64,000 nt of DNA, taken from assembly GCF_007558725.1 (NCBI RefSeq), contig NZ_VLPL01000005.1, positions 1 to 64,000 of the forward strand, written 5' to 3'. The stretch is from Fluviicola chungangensis (GTDB taxonomy: Bacteria > Bacteroidota > Bacteroidia > Flavobacteriales_D > Crocinitomicaceae). Below, in pieces: positions 7,100-15,600 of the stretch. Positions within the stretch are counted from its first letter, which is position 1. Every line of letters begins with the position of its first letter. The notes beneath the pieces were generated by a model that did not search any database, had not been told where the DNA came from, and was given only the letters and a program-made list of their open reading frames with translations. Both the position numbers and the translations under genes were made by a program.

Positions 7100-8434
7100 A
7101 TGAAAAACATTGAAAATCATAACAATTGTAAAATGACAGAAAATGTTTTAATAGAAGACGACAACATCGACATTTCGACAAGTCGTCAAAACACCGAGGA
7201 TGATCAATCCCTAAACTTCAAATCTTTGCCATTGATGTTGCAAAATGTTTGCTCGTCCTTTGATGACCAGTACAAGGAAATGATGTTACTGAGTGCTATC
7301 ACAGTAATTAGTAGTGTTATGCCTAACGTATATGGCACTTATGACAAACAACGTGTATACCCTAATTTATTCCTTTATGTTCTTGGTAAGGCAGGTTCTG
7401 GAAAAGGGAATTTAGTATGGTCAAGAAGGCTTCTATCCGTTATTGAGCAGAGTAAACCAGAGGCAAAAACTGGTGGTTTGCTTCAAAGGTTAATTGAAGA
7501 CCCGAAAGCATTGCAAATACCTGATAAAATAATCATTCCAGCCAACAACTCTTCTGCGGGGTTTATCAAGATCCTCAATGAACGGGGAGGTAAAGGACTG
7601 TTATTTGAAACTGAAGGTGATACAATTGCCAACGTTTTCAAATCAGATTACGGTGATTATTCAGAAATGCTAAGAAAAGCATTCCATCATGAACCCATCA
7701 CTTCTTACCGCAAAACAGATAATGTTCTTGTGGATCTAGAAGAACCAAAAATATCGGTAGTGATTTCTAGTACTCCGAATCAGTTAAAAAGAGTCATTTC
7801 CAATGCGGAAAATGGTTTGTTCAGCCGATTCATGTACGTTCTTACTGAACCGATTGAAGAGTTCCTAGATGTATTTGCTAGTGGTGAACAGGACAGAACC
7901 CAACAGTTTCAAGATGTAGCGAAGGAGTTATCGAAATTGTACCAAACACTTTTACGAAGCGAAGGTATTCGATTCTCTTACACATTAGAGCAAGGAAAGG
8001 AGTTCTTAAACTTCTTTGGGAAGAATAAATCTCTTCTTACCAATCTTTTTCATGAAGACCTTGATGGCTCGGTTAATCGAATGGGGTTAATAACCTTTCG
8101 AATTTCGATGATACTTACCGTGTTGAGAAACATGGATTCTCTCGAAACGGACAAGTTAGTATGTGGCGACGAAGATTTCCATACCTCTTTGAAATTGGCA
8201 GAAAAACTATTGTTGAATGCCAACAAGGTAATGGAAATACTACCGTACCAAACAGAAGATGAGTTGAGTGGAAAGAAGCTACAAATTTTCCAATTGCTTC
8301 CAGACGAATTCACAACGTCAGAAGCCAAGGAAATGGGTAGTCGATTTGGTATGTCCGATCGTACTACTGACCGCTTCTTGAAAACTGCTTGCTTTGAAAA
8401 GACAGCACACGGCGCTTACAAAAAGGTAGCGTAA
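7100..8434 (+). CDS. DUF3987-family P-loop protein (probable replication helicase)
   Basis: A 444-residue protein of the DUF3987 kind found on plasmids, integrated elements and phages of Bacteroidota, generally considered a helicase or primase-helicase of the element. Walker A is GKAGSGKGN at residues 96-104; an acidic strand with GLLFETEGD follows, and ISVVISSTPNQL precedes the arginine-bearing FSRFMYV. The C terminus resembles a winged helix (TSEAKEMGSRFGMSDRTTDR). Start at ATG 7100, one base after the preceding stop; a frame opening at 7061 would overlap that gene. It is the only replication-type gene in the island, so the excised form may replicate or prime with it. No primase active site is visible. 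Confidence 0.75.
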   Translation: MKNIENHNNCKMTENVLIEDDNIDISTSRQNTEDDQSLNFKSLPLMLQNVCSSFDDQYKEMMLLSAITVISSVMPNVYGTYDKQRVYPNLFLYVLGKAGSGKGNLVWSRRLLSVIEQSKPEAKTGGLLQRLIEDPKALQIPDKIIIPANNSSAGFIKILNERGGKGLLFETEGDTIANVFKSDYGDYSEMLRKAFHHEPITSYRKTDNVLVDLEEPKISVVISSTPNQLKRVISNAENGLFSRFMYVLTEPIEEFLDVFASGEQDRTQQFQDVAKELSKLYQTLLRSEGIRFSYTLEQGKEFLNFFGKNKSLLTNLFHEDLDGSVNRMGLITFRISMILTVLRNMDSLETDKLVCGDEDFHTSLKLAEKLLLNANKVMEILPYQTEDELSGKKLQIFQLLPDEFTTSEAKEMGSRFGMSDRTTDRFLKTACFEKTAHGAYKKVA

Positions 8435-8465
8435 CAAAGATTCATCGCCAATTGTCAAGAATAGG

Positions 8466-8495
8466 AAATGCCTCGGTTTAACGACTGGGGCATTT
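8466..8495 (+). terminator. Terminator after the DUF3987-type gene
   Basis: AAATGCCTC (8466-8474) pairs, with one G-T pair, with GGGGCATTT (8487-8495), followed by TTGTG. It lies 31 bases after the stop codon. The T tract is short, so it may be weak. Confidence 0.5.
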
Positions 8496-8500
8496 TTGTG

Positions 8501-8857
8501 TCTAGTTGTCGGAATGTCGTTTTGACGATTTGACGTTTTTGTAATTCTCCCAACCTCCGTCCGTTCCTGTAATCTTACAAACAAATTGAATCTGTTAAGG
8601 AACTACGACTGCGGTTGTGAGAATGATGCAAAGGGAGACACTCTGCTCAAATTTTGTACGAACTATTACATTGATATTCCCCCTCCCCAAAAGTACGAGA
8701 GATTGGCAGTTTTTGTAGTGTTTTGTTTTTGCTATTCTACCCCCGCACGGATAGGCTAATCTGCAAACTTCCCCCATCCCAAATTTTGGCGGGTTTTGTT
8801 TGTCTGTCAGACCATGTGAGTTTGACCATACCCCCATTTATACCAAAAACTAACATC
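8501..8857. other. Gene-free stretch with spaced C runs; possible origin
   Basis: No convincing gene on either strand. CCCCC occurs four times in otherwise AT-rich DNA, starting at 8679, 8740, 8771 and 8831, spaced 61, 31 and 60 bases. TTTGACG is repeated at 8521-8527 and 8529-8535. Lying just behind the replication-type gene, this could be an origin or other protein-binding region. No relaxase nick site or iteron set is recognisable. Confidence 0.25.
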
Positions 8858-9049
8858 ATGAAAACACAACTAGTTTATGCGGAGATTTTAGATTTCATTA
8901 CTCCAACTATGCGAGAAGACCCACTTGTACAAATTGTTTCGGACACAGGCGTATTCATCGTTACCACCGTTGAAAATTCAAAGCAATATCCATTGGATTT
9001 CTATCCTGTAAGTACAGAGGCTATGGAAGCTTACAATTTGAAACAGTAG
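8858..9049 (+). CDS. Hypothetical small protein
   Basis: A 63-residue acidic protein (MKTQLVYAEILDF start) with no family I recognise, no signal peptide and no membrane segment. The ATG at 8858 is chosen over an upstream start at 8723, whose translation through the C-run region looks non-coding. It ends 9 bases before the end of the convergent protease gene, in the accessory part of the island. Confidence 0.5.
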   Translation: MKTQLVYAEILDFITPTMREDPLVQIVSDTGVFIVTTVENSKQYPLDFYPVSTEAMEAYNLKQ

Positions 9050-9058
9050 GATATATTA

Positions 9059-9823
9059 TCAATTTGGAAAATAGTTAGTTGCCAACGATTCAAACACGTA
9101 ATTACACTTTTCTTCGATTGTTTCAAATGTGTTAAACTTCGAATAGTTCATGTTAAGGTTATAAGACCCATTGTAAAAAAGCACCACGTCAAATAACGGA
9201 TCCATTACCAAAAATCTCGCAACTTGAAACCGAATAACCTCTCCTAGCACAGTTTCAACATCTTTGATTCTCATTGTTGTACTAGGACTGCTCTTGTTGA
9301 ATGCAACAAATGCACTATATATCTCTCGTTTTTTGATGATTTCTTCATACAACAAATTATTATCCGCAATAATATCCGAATTATTGAGAGCATATAATGA
9401 TGCCATAAACGATTTGTATGGTGCTGTTTTATTTAGGGTTTTACCAATTTCTAAAGCAACATGCATTCCAAAACAAGTAGCTAAATGCAAATGCAATTTG
9501 TTCTTCGTCTTGAGGTTAATCAGCATTAAGCAAGCCTCTAACTCTTTCCAACTTATTGTGTCCCCATTGGATAAAACCATACTTGTTTTATCGGTCGCCC
9601 CATGTGCTTCAATATGGAGAATTACTTCATCATCATCTTGAACCTCGTTTTCAATAGTTTTCAGTACATCCAACAAATCAATCTTCGAATTAATCGTTGT
9701 AAGTGAATGCAATAAATCAGGTGCATAAAATTGACAGTACTTAGAAATCGTATCATTGTACAACTCCGTCCCTGTTTGGCGTTCATTAGTAAGACTTTCA
9801 AGAACGTAAATTCGTGTTATCAT
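9059..9823 (-). CDS. Caspase/CHAT-like cysteine protease, putative defence effector
   Basis: A 254-residue protein with the two signatures of clan CD peptidases: VILHIEAHGATD (His74-Gly75) at the end of one hydrophobic strand, and LHLHLATCFGMH (Cys117) at the end of the next, with the SNGDTISWKELE segment between them as in caspase-like and CHAT domains. These would be the His/Cys catalytic pair. No signal peptide, so cytoplasmic. The region after residue 130 is unassigned. It starts 3 bases after the stop of the small membrane protein gene upstream (9827-10114), so the pair forms an operon next to the right att site. Caspase-like proteases act in known bacterial suicide systems (gasdermin-linked proteases, CHAT proteases of type III CRISPR), but I know no described system with this exact pair. 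Substrate unknown. Confidence 0.65.
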   Translation of the reverse strand: MITRIYVLESLTNERQTGTELYNDTISKYCQFYAPDLLHSLTTINSKIDLLDVLKTIENEVQDDDEVILHIEAHGATDKTSMVLSNGDTISWKELEACLMLINLKTKNKLHLHLATCFGMHVALEIGKTLNKTAPYKSFMASLYALNNSDIIADNNLLYEEIIKKREIYSAFVAFNKSSPSTTMRIKDVETVLGEVIRFQVARFLVMDPLFDVVLFYNGSYNLNMNYSKFNTFETIEEKCNYVFESLATNYFPN

Positions 9824-9826
9824 AAT

Positions 9827-10114
9827 TCATTTCTTTTGTTTCGTGAAATAGTGTTCAAAGTACTTACGAACGTCAACATCTTTACTGGCATTGCGAACAT
9901 CAACCTCAAAAAAGAACTGCGCCATCATCGCGAAGAACCATAGTACATAGTTTTCCCAATCACATTGCAATTTTGGAGTAGTAACAATTTTGTAAAGCCA
10001 ATACCATCCATAGACATTATAGCCATAAATAAATAATTTTCTAAGAAAGTTAAACGCTTTGTTTAGTAGAAAGATTAGGGTTTCTTTAAAGTTTCTTTTG
10101 GGTGTTGCGTGCAT
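9827..10114 (-). CDS. Small two-helix membrane protein paired with the protease
   Basis: A 95-residue basic protein, very rich in aromatic residues. Two hydrophobic segments can be seen: residues about 27-44 (YGYNVYGWYWLYKIV) and 54-70 (NYVLWFFAMMAQFFFEV). The N terminus (KRNFK) and C terminus (TKQKK) are positively charged, which fits both ends in the cytoplasm. It is the first gene of an operon with the caspase-like protease. Possible roles are a membrane effector released or activated by the protease, an anchor for it, or a sensor. Start at ATG 10114. The GTCCCT repeats at 10155-10172 lie just upstream, so integrase binding could touch its promoter. Confidence 0.6.
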   Translation of the reverse strand: MHATPKRNFKETLIFLLNKAFNFLRKLFIYGYNVYGWYWLYKIVTTPKLQCDWENYVLWFFAMMAQFFFEVDVRNASKDVDVRKYFEHYFTKQKK

Positions 10115-10154
10115 AAGTAGTAAATAATGATTGTCCTACAAATATCACATTTCT

Positions 10155-10172
10155 GTCCCTTATTTCGTCCCT
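10155..10172 (+). repeat. GTCCCT direct repeats, right end (candidate arm sites)
   Basis: GTCCCT at 10155-10160 and 10167-10172, with the same orientation and the same 12-base spacing as at the left end. The surrounding bases also agree (TGTCCCTT-n-TCGTCCCT in both). Confidence 0.5.
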
Positions 10173-10216
10173 ACTTGAAAAACGAGAATAGACCAAACCA
10201 CCACAAACCTATGTAA

Positions 10217-10248
10217 AACAAAAAAGTCCAACCTTTCGATTGAACTTT
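10217..10248 (-). terminator. Terminator of the right tRNA-Lys copy
   Basis: On the minus strand AAAGTTCAA (10240-10248) pairs with TTGGACTTT (10223-10231, one G-T pair) and is followed by T residues down to 10218. It lies a few bases past the tRNA 3' end, inside the island, so the island supplies a new terminator for the tRNA. Confidence 0.65.
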
Positions 10249-10253
10249 ACTTG

Positions 10254-10326
10254 TGATCCCGCTGGGATTCGAACCCAGGACCCATACATTAAAAGTGTAT
10301 TGCTCTACCAGCTGAGCTACGGAATC
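10254..10326 (-). tRNA. tRNA-Lys (UUU), right copy with native promoter
   Basis: 73 bases, identical to the copy at 3285-3357, with full cloverleaf and UUU anticodon. A good Bacteroidota promoter lies upstream (10364-10394), so this is the copy expected to be expressed. Confidence 0.93.
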
Positions 10327-10363
10327 TTATTTTTTTTCGCTACACTCATTCGTGATTGCGGGT

Positions 10364-10394
10364 GCAAAGATAGATATCTTTTGTGTTTATGCAA
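10364..10394 (-). promoter_or_regulatory. Promoter of the right tRNA-Lys
   Basis: On the minus strand, TTG (10392-10394), 19 bases, then TATCTTTGC (10364-10372). This matches the Bacteroidota consensus TTG-N19-TAnnTTTG. Its end lies 38 bases before the tRNA 5' end. Confidence 0.75.
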
Positions 10395-10584
10395 GCCATT
10401 TGAACAAAAAAAAGCAAAATATTTGCTTCAACTCCGCTAAACCATTGAATCTAAGGCATCAATTAATTCTATTTTCCGTAACAATATTTTAATCGCTCTC
10501 TTTGTTTTAATCAAATTGATTCCTTTTTTCCAAAATGAAAACACCTATTTCAATTTGAATAACAATCTCTTTTTTTGGCACAAC

Positions 10585-10710
10585 TCATCCCTCTCCCCAA
10601 TCCAACGCCCGTAAAGGCTTTAACATTTCTTCACCGATCGCGGTATGAATTTCGAAAAGAGATGGACATTGACATGCTAAAACGTCGGTCGTGAGGAAAT
10701 CATAATCCAT
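10585..10710 (-). CDS. Possible 41-residue protein
   Basis: An ATG frame of 41 residues beginning MDYDFLTTDVLACQ and ending LRALDWGEG, with an in-frame stop just upstream, in a gene-free stretch of 489 bases (10327-10815). Composition is protein-like (two close cysteines, mixed codons) but no family is recognised. It could be a remnant of a longer gene. Apart from the tRNA promoter I see nothing else in this stretch. Confidence 0.2.
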   Translation of the reverse strand: MDYDFLTTDVLACQCPSLFEIHTAIGEEMLKPLRALDWGEG

Positions 10711-10815
10711 ATAGGTCACTCAGCACGGAAAACGATTTGAAATGTCAGTACAAACGAACAAACCTCAAAAAATTGGTACAAACTGGAGTTGAACAGCACA
10801 TTAAAAACAAACGTC

Positions 10816-11268
10816 ATGGAAAAGCGCCCATTTTTCGGATTACGCATTCAGGTACTGGATGACAATCCATTTTACACTACCTTGTATAAGCTTCAGCTGG
10901 AACGTGAATTGCTCACCGCTTATGCAATGCATCAAAACCATTTCAAAATCAGTACGTACACCGATTCCAAAGCATTTTTGTCCGATTTGCCCGGTATCCA
11001 TTCCATCGTATTCCTGGATTACAACTTGGGAACCAACTTCACCGGCTTGGATATTATGGATAAAATCAAGAAGAAAACATCTTTGGCAAAAGTTTACATT
11101 GTCACCGATGAAAATAATTCATACATCTTACGCGCTTGCCTGGATGCAGGAGCAGATGGGATCATTTTTAAGAACAATGAACTGATGGAGCTCTCCCTGA
11201 TGGTGATCAGACAAACATTGAACAGCAGTGATTTTCCCTACCAGTTAAATATTCCCCGGAACAATTAA
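10816..11268 (+). CDS. Single-domain response regulator
   Basis: A 150-residue protein that is one receiver domain: acidic pair Asp15-Asp16 (VLDDNPF), phosphoacceptor Asp68 (VFLDYNLG), Thr97 (IVTDEN) and Lys119 (GIIFKN). There is no output domain, so it probably acts by protein contact or phosphotransfer. No histidine kinase lies nearby. Start at ATG 10816 (MEKRPFFGLR); a TTG 27 bases upstream is less likely. It stands alone on its transcript. Confidence 0.85.
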   Translation: MEKRPFFGLRIQVLDDNPFYTTLYKLQLERELLTAYAMHQNHFKISTYTDSKAFLSDLPGIHSIVFLDYNLGTNFTGLDIMDKIKKKTSLAKVYIVTDENNSYILRACLDAGADGIIFKNNELMELSLMVIRQTLNSSDFPYQLNIPRNN

Positions 11269-11371
11269 GGGGAATTCACCTCATTTAAGTAAACAGGTAC
11301 AACCATTCAGGTTTTTGACAAAATCAGCGGTTCCAAAAGGATTAGATTCGCTTTAACTCTAATCTCAGTTT

Positions 11372-11878
11372 ATGAAAACGCTTTTATCTCTCAGTTTAGT
11401 TGTCTGCATGTGTTTCTTTTCAGCATCCGGCTTCGGCGAAACAGACACGCTTTTAATTCAAAACAATATTCCTGAATGGGTAAAACCCGTCCTGGAAAAA
11501 TCGGAAATGGCCCAGAAACATCAAATTCTCACTGATTTCAACCCCTTTTATTTTGAAGCCGATTTTACGGGAGACGGACAAGTGGATATTGCTTTTTTCG
11601 TGGAAAACAAGATCGACAAAACCAAAGGAGTAATGATTATCAACAACGTAAAAAACCTGGTATATGTCATCGGCTGCGGGACAGCTACCGACATGGGAAC
11701 TTCCTTTTCCTGGACAAAACGCTGGTTCATCTACCGGAACAAATACATTATGAATGATGGAAACAAAAAGAAAATCAGTTTGAAACTTCCGGCCATTCAA
11801 TTGATCCGAAGCGAAACCAATAGCCTGGTGATTTACTGGACCGGGAAGAAATACAAAACCTTCCTTCAGCAGTCTTAA
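11372..11878 (+). CDS. Small secreted protein
   Basis: A 168-residue protein with a signal peptide (MKTLLSLSLVVCMCFFSASG). The mature part contains EADFTGDGQVDIAFFVENK, which resembles one FG-GAP/VCBS calcium-binding motif (D-x-x-x-D-G-x-x-D), often seen in proteins that report on or bind external substrates. Otherwise no family is recognised. It is a single gene convergent with the thioesterase, separated by an inverted repeat. Confidence 0.65.
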   Translation: MKTLLSLSLVVCMCFFSASGFGETDTLLIQNNIPEWVKPVLEKSEMAQKHQILTDFNPFYFEADFTGDGQVDIAFFVENKIDKTKGVMIINNVKNLVYVIGCGTATDMGTSFSWTKRWFIYRNKYIMNDGNKKKISLKLPAIQLIRSETNSLVIYWTGKKYKTFLQQS

Positions 11879-11904
11879 AAGCCACTTAAAAGTTCAACGG
11901 GTCC

Positions 11905-11940
11905 AAAAAGTTCAATTTGACCATCTCGAATTGAACTTAC
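11905..11940. terminator. Bidirectional terminator
   Basis: A perfect 10-bp inverted repeat, AAGTTCAATT (11908-11917) and AATTGAACTT (11929-11938), between two convergent genes. The T tract is clear only for the minus strand (complement of AAAAA at 11905-11909). Confidence 0.65.
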
Positions 11941-12416
11941 TAAAACAAATCCTTCAAATGCGGCCCCATCTCCACCTCGATATCTTTGCGCAATTCTATC
12001 AGACGCTTGGCATATTGCTGCAATTGCATTTCGCGCTCACTGTTCGGAATCCACTGATTGGTTGGCTTGGGATTTCCCTCTTCGTCTACGGAAACAAATA
12101 CGATCACGCAATGTGTCGTCTTTTCGTATTTCGCTTCACTCATTTTGCGCGAGAATACATCCACTCCGATGTGGATACTGGTTTTTCCAGTATAAATCAC
12201 CCGTGCCTGGATCTTGACCAGGCTCCCGATGTGGATCGGCTTAAAAAAGCGGATCCCTCCAACGTAAACGGTTACGCAGTACCCTTCTGACCAGGTTGAA
12301 GCACACGCGTAGGCCGCCTGGTCAATCCATTTCATCACGGCCCCGCCATGAACTTTTCCTCCGAAATTCACATCCGTAGGTTCACTAACGAATTGAAACG
12401 TAATCTTATCTTGCAT
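11940..12416 (-). CDS. Acyl-CoA thioesterase, hotdog fold
   Basis: A 158-residue single hotdog domain of the YciA/BFIT kind: NFGGKVHGGAVMKWIDQAAY carries the central helix with the catalytic Asp, and VYVGGIRFFKPIHIGSLVKI is the following sheet. Such enzymes hydrolyse acyl-CoA esters in the cytoplasm and often help clear or recycle CoA. The chain length cannot be read from sequence. Start at ATG 12416. CAAAAATA at 12481-12488 could be a -7 box on its strand, 65 bases upstream. Confidence 0.85.
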   Translation of the reverse strand: MQDKITFQFVSEPTDVNFGGKVHGGAVMKWIDQAAYACASTWSEGYCVTVYVGGIRFFKPIHIGSLVKIQARVIYTGKTSIHIGVDVFSRKMSEAKYEKTTHCVIVFVSVDEEGNPKPTNQWIPNSEREMQLQQYAKRLIELRKDIEVEMGPHLKDLF

Positions 12417-12586
12417 GGAAACGAAAATAATGAATAGTTTGTTTTAATTGAATTATCAATTGATTTTGTTTTTTTTTGAACAAAAATACAACCTTTTGAT
12501 TTTTTTTCCGTTCAAATCATACTGAAAACTAATAGTCCGAGAATAATTCGATTTAGCAAAATCGACATATTCGCAAACGAGCGTAT

Positions 12587-12594
12587 TAAATTTG
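12587..12594 (+). promoter_or_regulatory. Candidate -7 box for the giant surface-protein gene
   Basis: TAAATTTG fits TAnnTTTG and lies 60 bases before the ATG at 12655. No TTG is found at the expected distance upstream. Confidence 0.3.
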
Positions 12595-12654
12595 TTAAAA
12601 AAAGAACTATCTTCGGCTGGTAGAAACTAATACACTTCCTGTTACCTTGACTAA

Positions 12655-15600
12655 ATGTATATGAAAAAACTACTTATTTTCCTATCATTCTCCATGATAG
12701 CTCTTACGAATTGGTCTCAGATCTCCAACGCCTGTTTCAGTTCAAGAAATGACATTTCATTTAACAAACCCTATTCAGGAAGCCGCGGTATTGTCAAAGG
12801 TGATTTTGACAGTGACGGAATTCTCGACGTTGTTCTGAGTAACTACATAAGCGGAACAAGTAAACGGTTTTCCTTTCTAAAAGGACTGGGTGACGGGAAA
12901 TTCGCGGCTGCGGTTTCATTTGGAAATTCTGGTAATCTGCCCCAGGATATCCGAAGTGCGGATTTCAACAATGACGGAAAACTGGATATCGCCTTAACCA
13001 ATCAAACCGGAATTTATATCTATCACGGCCAGGGAAATGGGGTTTTTGACAGTATAACGACCCTCACTTTTACAAATGTAAAATACATTGCTGTCGGGGA
13101 CTTTAATGAAGATGGTGCAATGGATATTGTGGGCGCCACGGGTCCACCAAGCTCTCAATTTACTTTATTCACAGGAACATTAGGTAATCCAACCTTATTT
13201 GGTTCTGCAGCATTTACAATCTCGAATCCCATCGTTAATATGGAGGTCGCCGATATGGATGGCGACAACCACCTGGATGTTGTTTCTTATACGAGCATCA
13301 GTACCGTTCATATTTCCAAAAATAACAACGGGAGTTTAGGTAACTTTTTCTCCGGCACCGCTATTTCCTCGTCTGGTTCCGGTGGAACCGATCTGACACT
13401 ATGCGATATCGATAACGACGGTGACAATGATGTAATCACTACGAATAAAACCAGTAACAATATTTCCGTATTAAAAAACAACGGTTCAGGAGTACTGTCA
13501 TCAGCAATAGTATATGCCACAGAATCAGGACCTGATGGAATCGATAATTTTGATATCAACCAGGACGGCTTCAAAGACATTGTCGTTGCAAACTTCAGTG
13601 CGAGTACAATATCCATTTTTTATGGCAGTAGCGGCGGTGCTTTAAGTTTATATCAAACGACACAAGCTGCCGGAAATCCAAAAGCATTGGTCATTGGACA
13701 TTTCAATTCGGACAGTTATCCTGACATTGTCTCTGCACAGAATAATGGAACTTATATTAATTCATTTATAGGTAATTCCACCAATAATTATTTACAAACC
13801 AACCTGTTTGATGTTGGAGCGAGTCCAAGTTCTTCTTTCGCCGGAGATTTTAATAATGACGGAAATCAGGATGTTGCATTAACTTATTCAGGGTCAGGTA
13901 CCGCTCAGATTTATCTGGGGAATGGTGCAGGAAACTTCACTGCAGGCGCTACTTTAACAACAGGAACCACACCTGTTTATATAACCGGTGCAGATCTGGA
14001 CAATTCAGGTTCGATGGATCTTGTGGTCGTAAATAACGGAAGTAACAACATTAGCGTATTTTATGGAACCGGTAGCGGTACGTTTTCTGCGGGAACAAAT
14101 TATTCGGTAGGAACAACTCCTGTACAAGCCAAGATCGGAAACCTGAACGGAGATGCTTTAGCAGATATCGTTGTCACAAATTCAGGAAGTGCCAATTTTT
14201 CAGTCTTAACTGCAAGCAGCGCGACGTCCTTTAATTCTGCCGTAAACAATACCACCAATACAACCCCATATGCCATAGCCATCATGGACTACGATCTGGA
14301 TGGTATAAACGATATCATTATTGGTCACAATGCGGCGAGTAGTTCCCTTCTTTTACGATTCAAAGGAAGTGGTACAGGTACCTTTATATCCGGTGGGAAT
14401 ATTGGGGTCGCCAATGCATATTACAACCTTGTTACGTGTTTGGAAGCAGCTGATTTGGACGGAAACGGCTTAAGTGATCTGATCGTCGGAAGAAGCGGAG
14501 TGGTCGGAAAAATCTTTAATCCAGCTGCTACAACCGGCTCAGCTTCTACAAACGAAACAACCATTATCAATAATGCACTCGGATCCGGTGCGGTTGTAGG
14601 GCTTAAAATCGTAGACGTTAACAACGATGGCAAATTAGACGTCCTGGCAGTTTATAACAATAGCACACCAACCGTTGTAGGTACATTGGTTGCAAGTGTG
14701 GCTACTGCTTTCGGAACAAATTCCGGTTATGTACTAACTCCCCCTACTGTCGGATTTGCATCAGAATTAGATGGAGCCGGTTTAGCCGCAGCAGATTTCA
14801 ACAACGATGGAAGAGTCGATGCAGTCGTTCCAAATAAGGCTTCGAACAGTTTTACCTTACATTTAAATACGACACCTGTAATCACTGCGGGCGGACCAAC
14901 TACTTTTTGCAGCGGAAACTCTGTTACACTGAATTCCACTCCAGCCACCTATTGGTATGAATGGGATCCGAACAATGAAACCACACAAGCGATTTCCGCT
15001 ACTGCAACCGGACCATATTATGTAGTGACCTCTTCTTCATGGAGTGATTGGTGTCAGGCGAAATCAGATACGATTACTGTTACGGTTACTCCTGGCCCAA
15101 CAGCACCTACGATTACTCCAGGCGGATCAACCACCTTTTGTAGCGGAGGAAACGTGGTATTAACTTCTTCCCAGACAACAGGAAATCAATGGTACAAAGA
15201 CGGTGTGCTTATTACAGGGGCTACCAACCAAAATTATACAGCAACAACTGCCGGAATTTATACCGTTACTTATACAAGTGGTGGATGTACTTCTCCGCAA
15301 TCAAGTGGAATTACGGTAACTGCAAGTGAAACTCCGATAATCACCGCAGGCGGACCAACCACTTTCTGTACAGGAGGATCTGTGGTTCTAACATCCAGCG
15401 TTACAACAAATATTTTGTGGTCGAATGGAGCAACTACGCCGTCTATTACAGTAACAACTTCCGGAAATTATTCGGTTCAAAATAATGTTGGAGGTTGCCC
15501 TACTTTAACATCAAATACAATTACGGTAACAGTTGCTGCATCATTAAGTACCCCGACCATTTCACCGGCAGGACCGGTAACACTTTGCCCGAGCGGAACT

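Larger units (their letters stand above)
3284..10328. mobile_element. Integrated island at tRNA-Lys
   Basis: Bounded by perfect 76-bp direct repeats (3284-3359 and 10253-10328), each containing the whole tRNA-Lys gene. The unit from repeat start to repeat start is 6969 bp. It carries an integrase beside the left repeat, an XRE regulator, a P-loop replication-type protein and accessory genes by the right repeat. I see no relaxase, no conjugation genes and no capsid or packaging genes, so it is either a mobilisable island, a phage-satellite-like element or a degraded relative of one of these. The native tRNA promoter lies beyond the right repeat, so the island entered downstream of that promoter. 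Confidence 0.8.

Noticed and set aside
8595-8837. Minus-strand frame across the C-run stretch
   Set aside because: Its residues come from the C runs and AT-rich spacers; no recognisable protein features.
10342-10350. ACACTCATT upstream of both tRNA-Lys copies as extra att sequence
   Set aside because: Nine bases also at 3385-3393, but at different distances from the tRNA and with unlike flanks; chance is likely.
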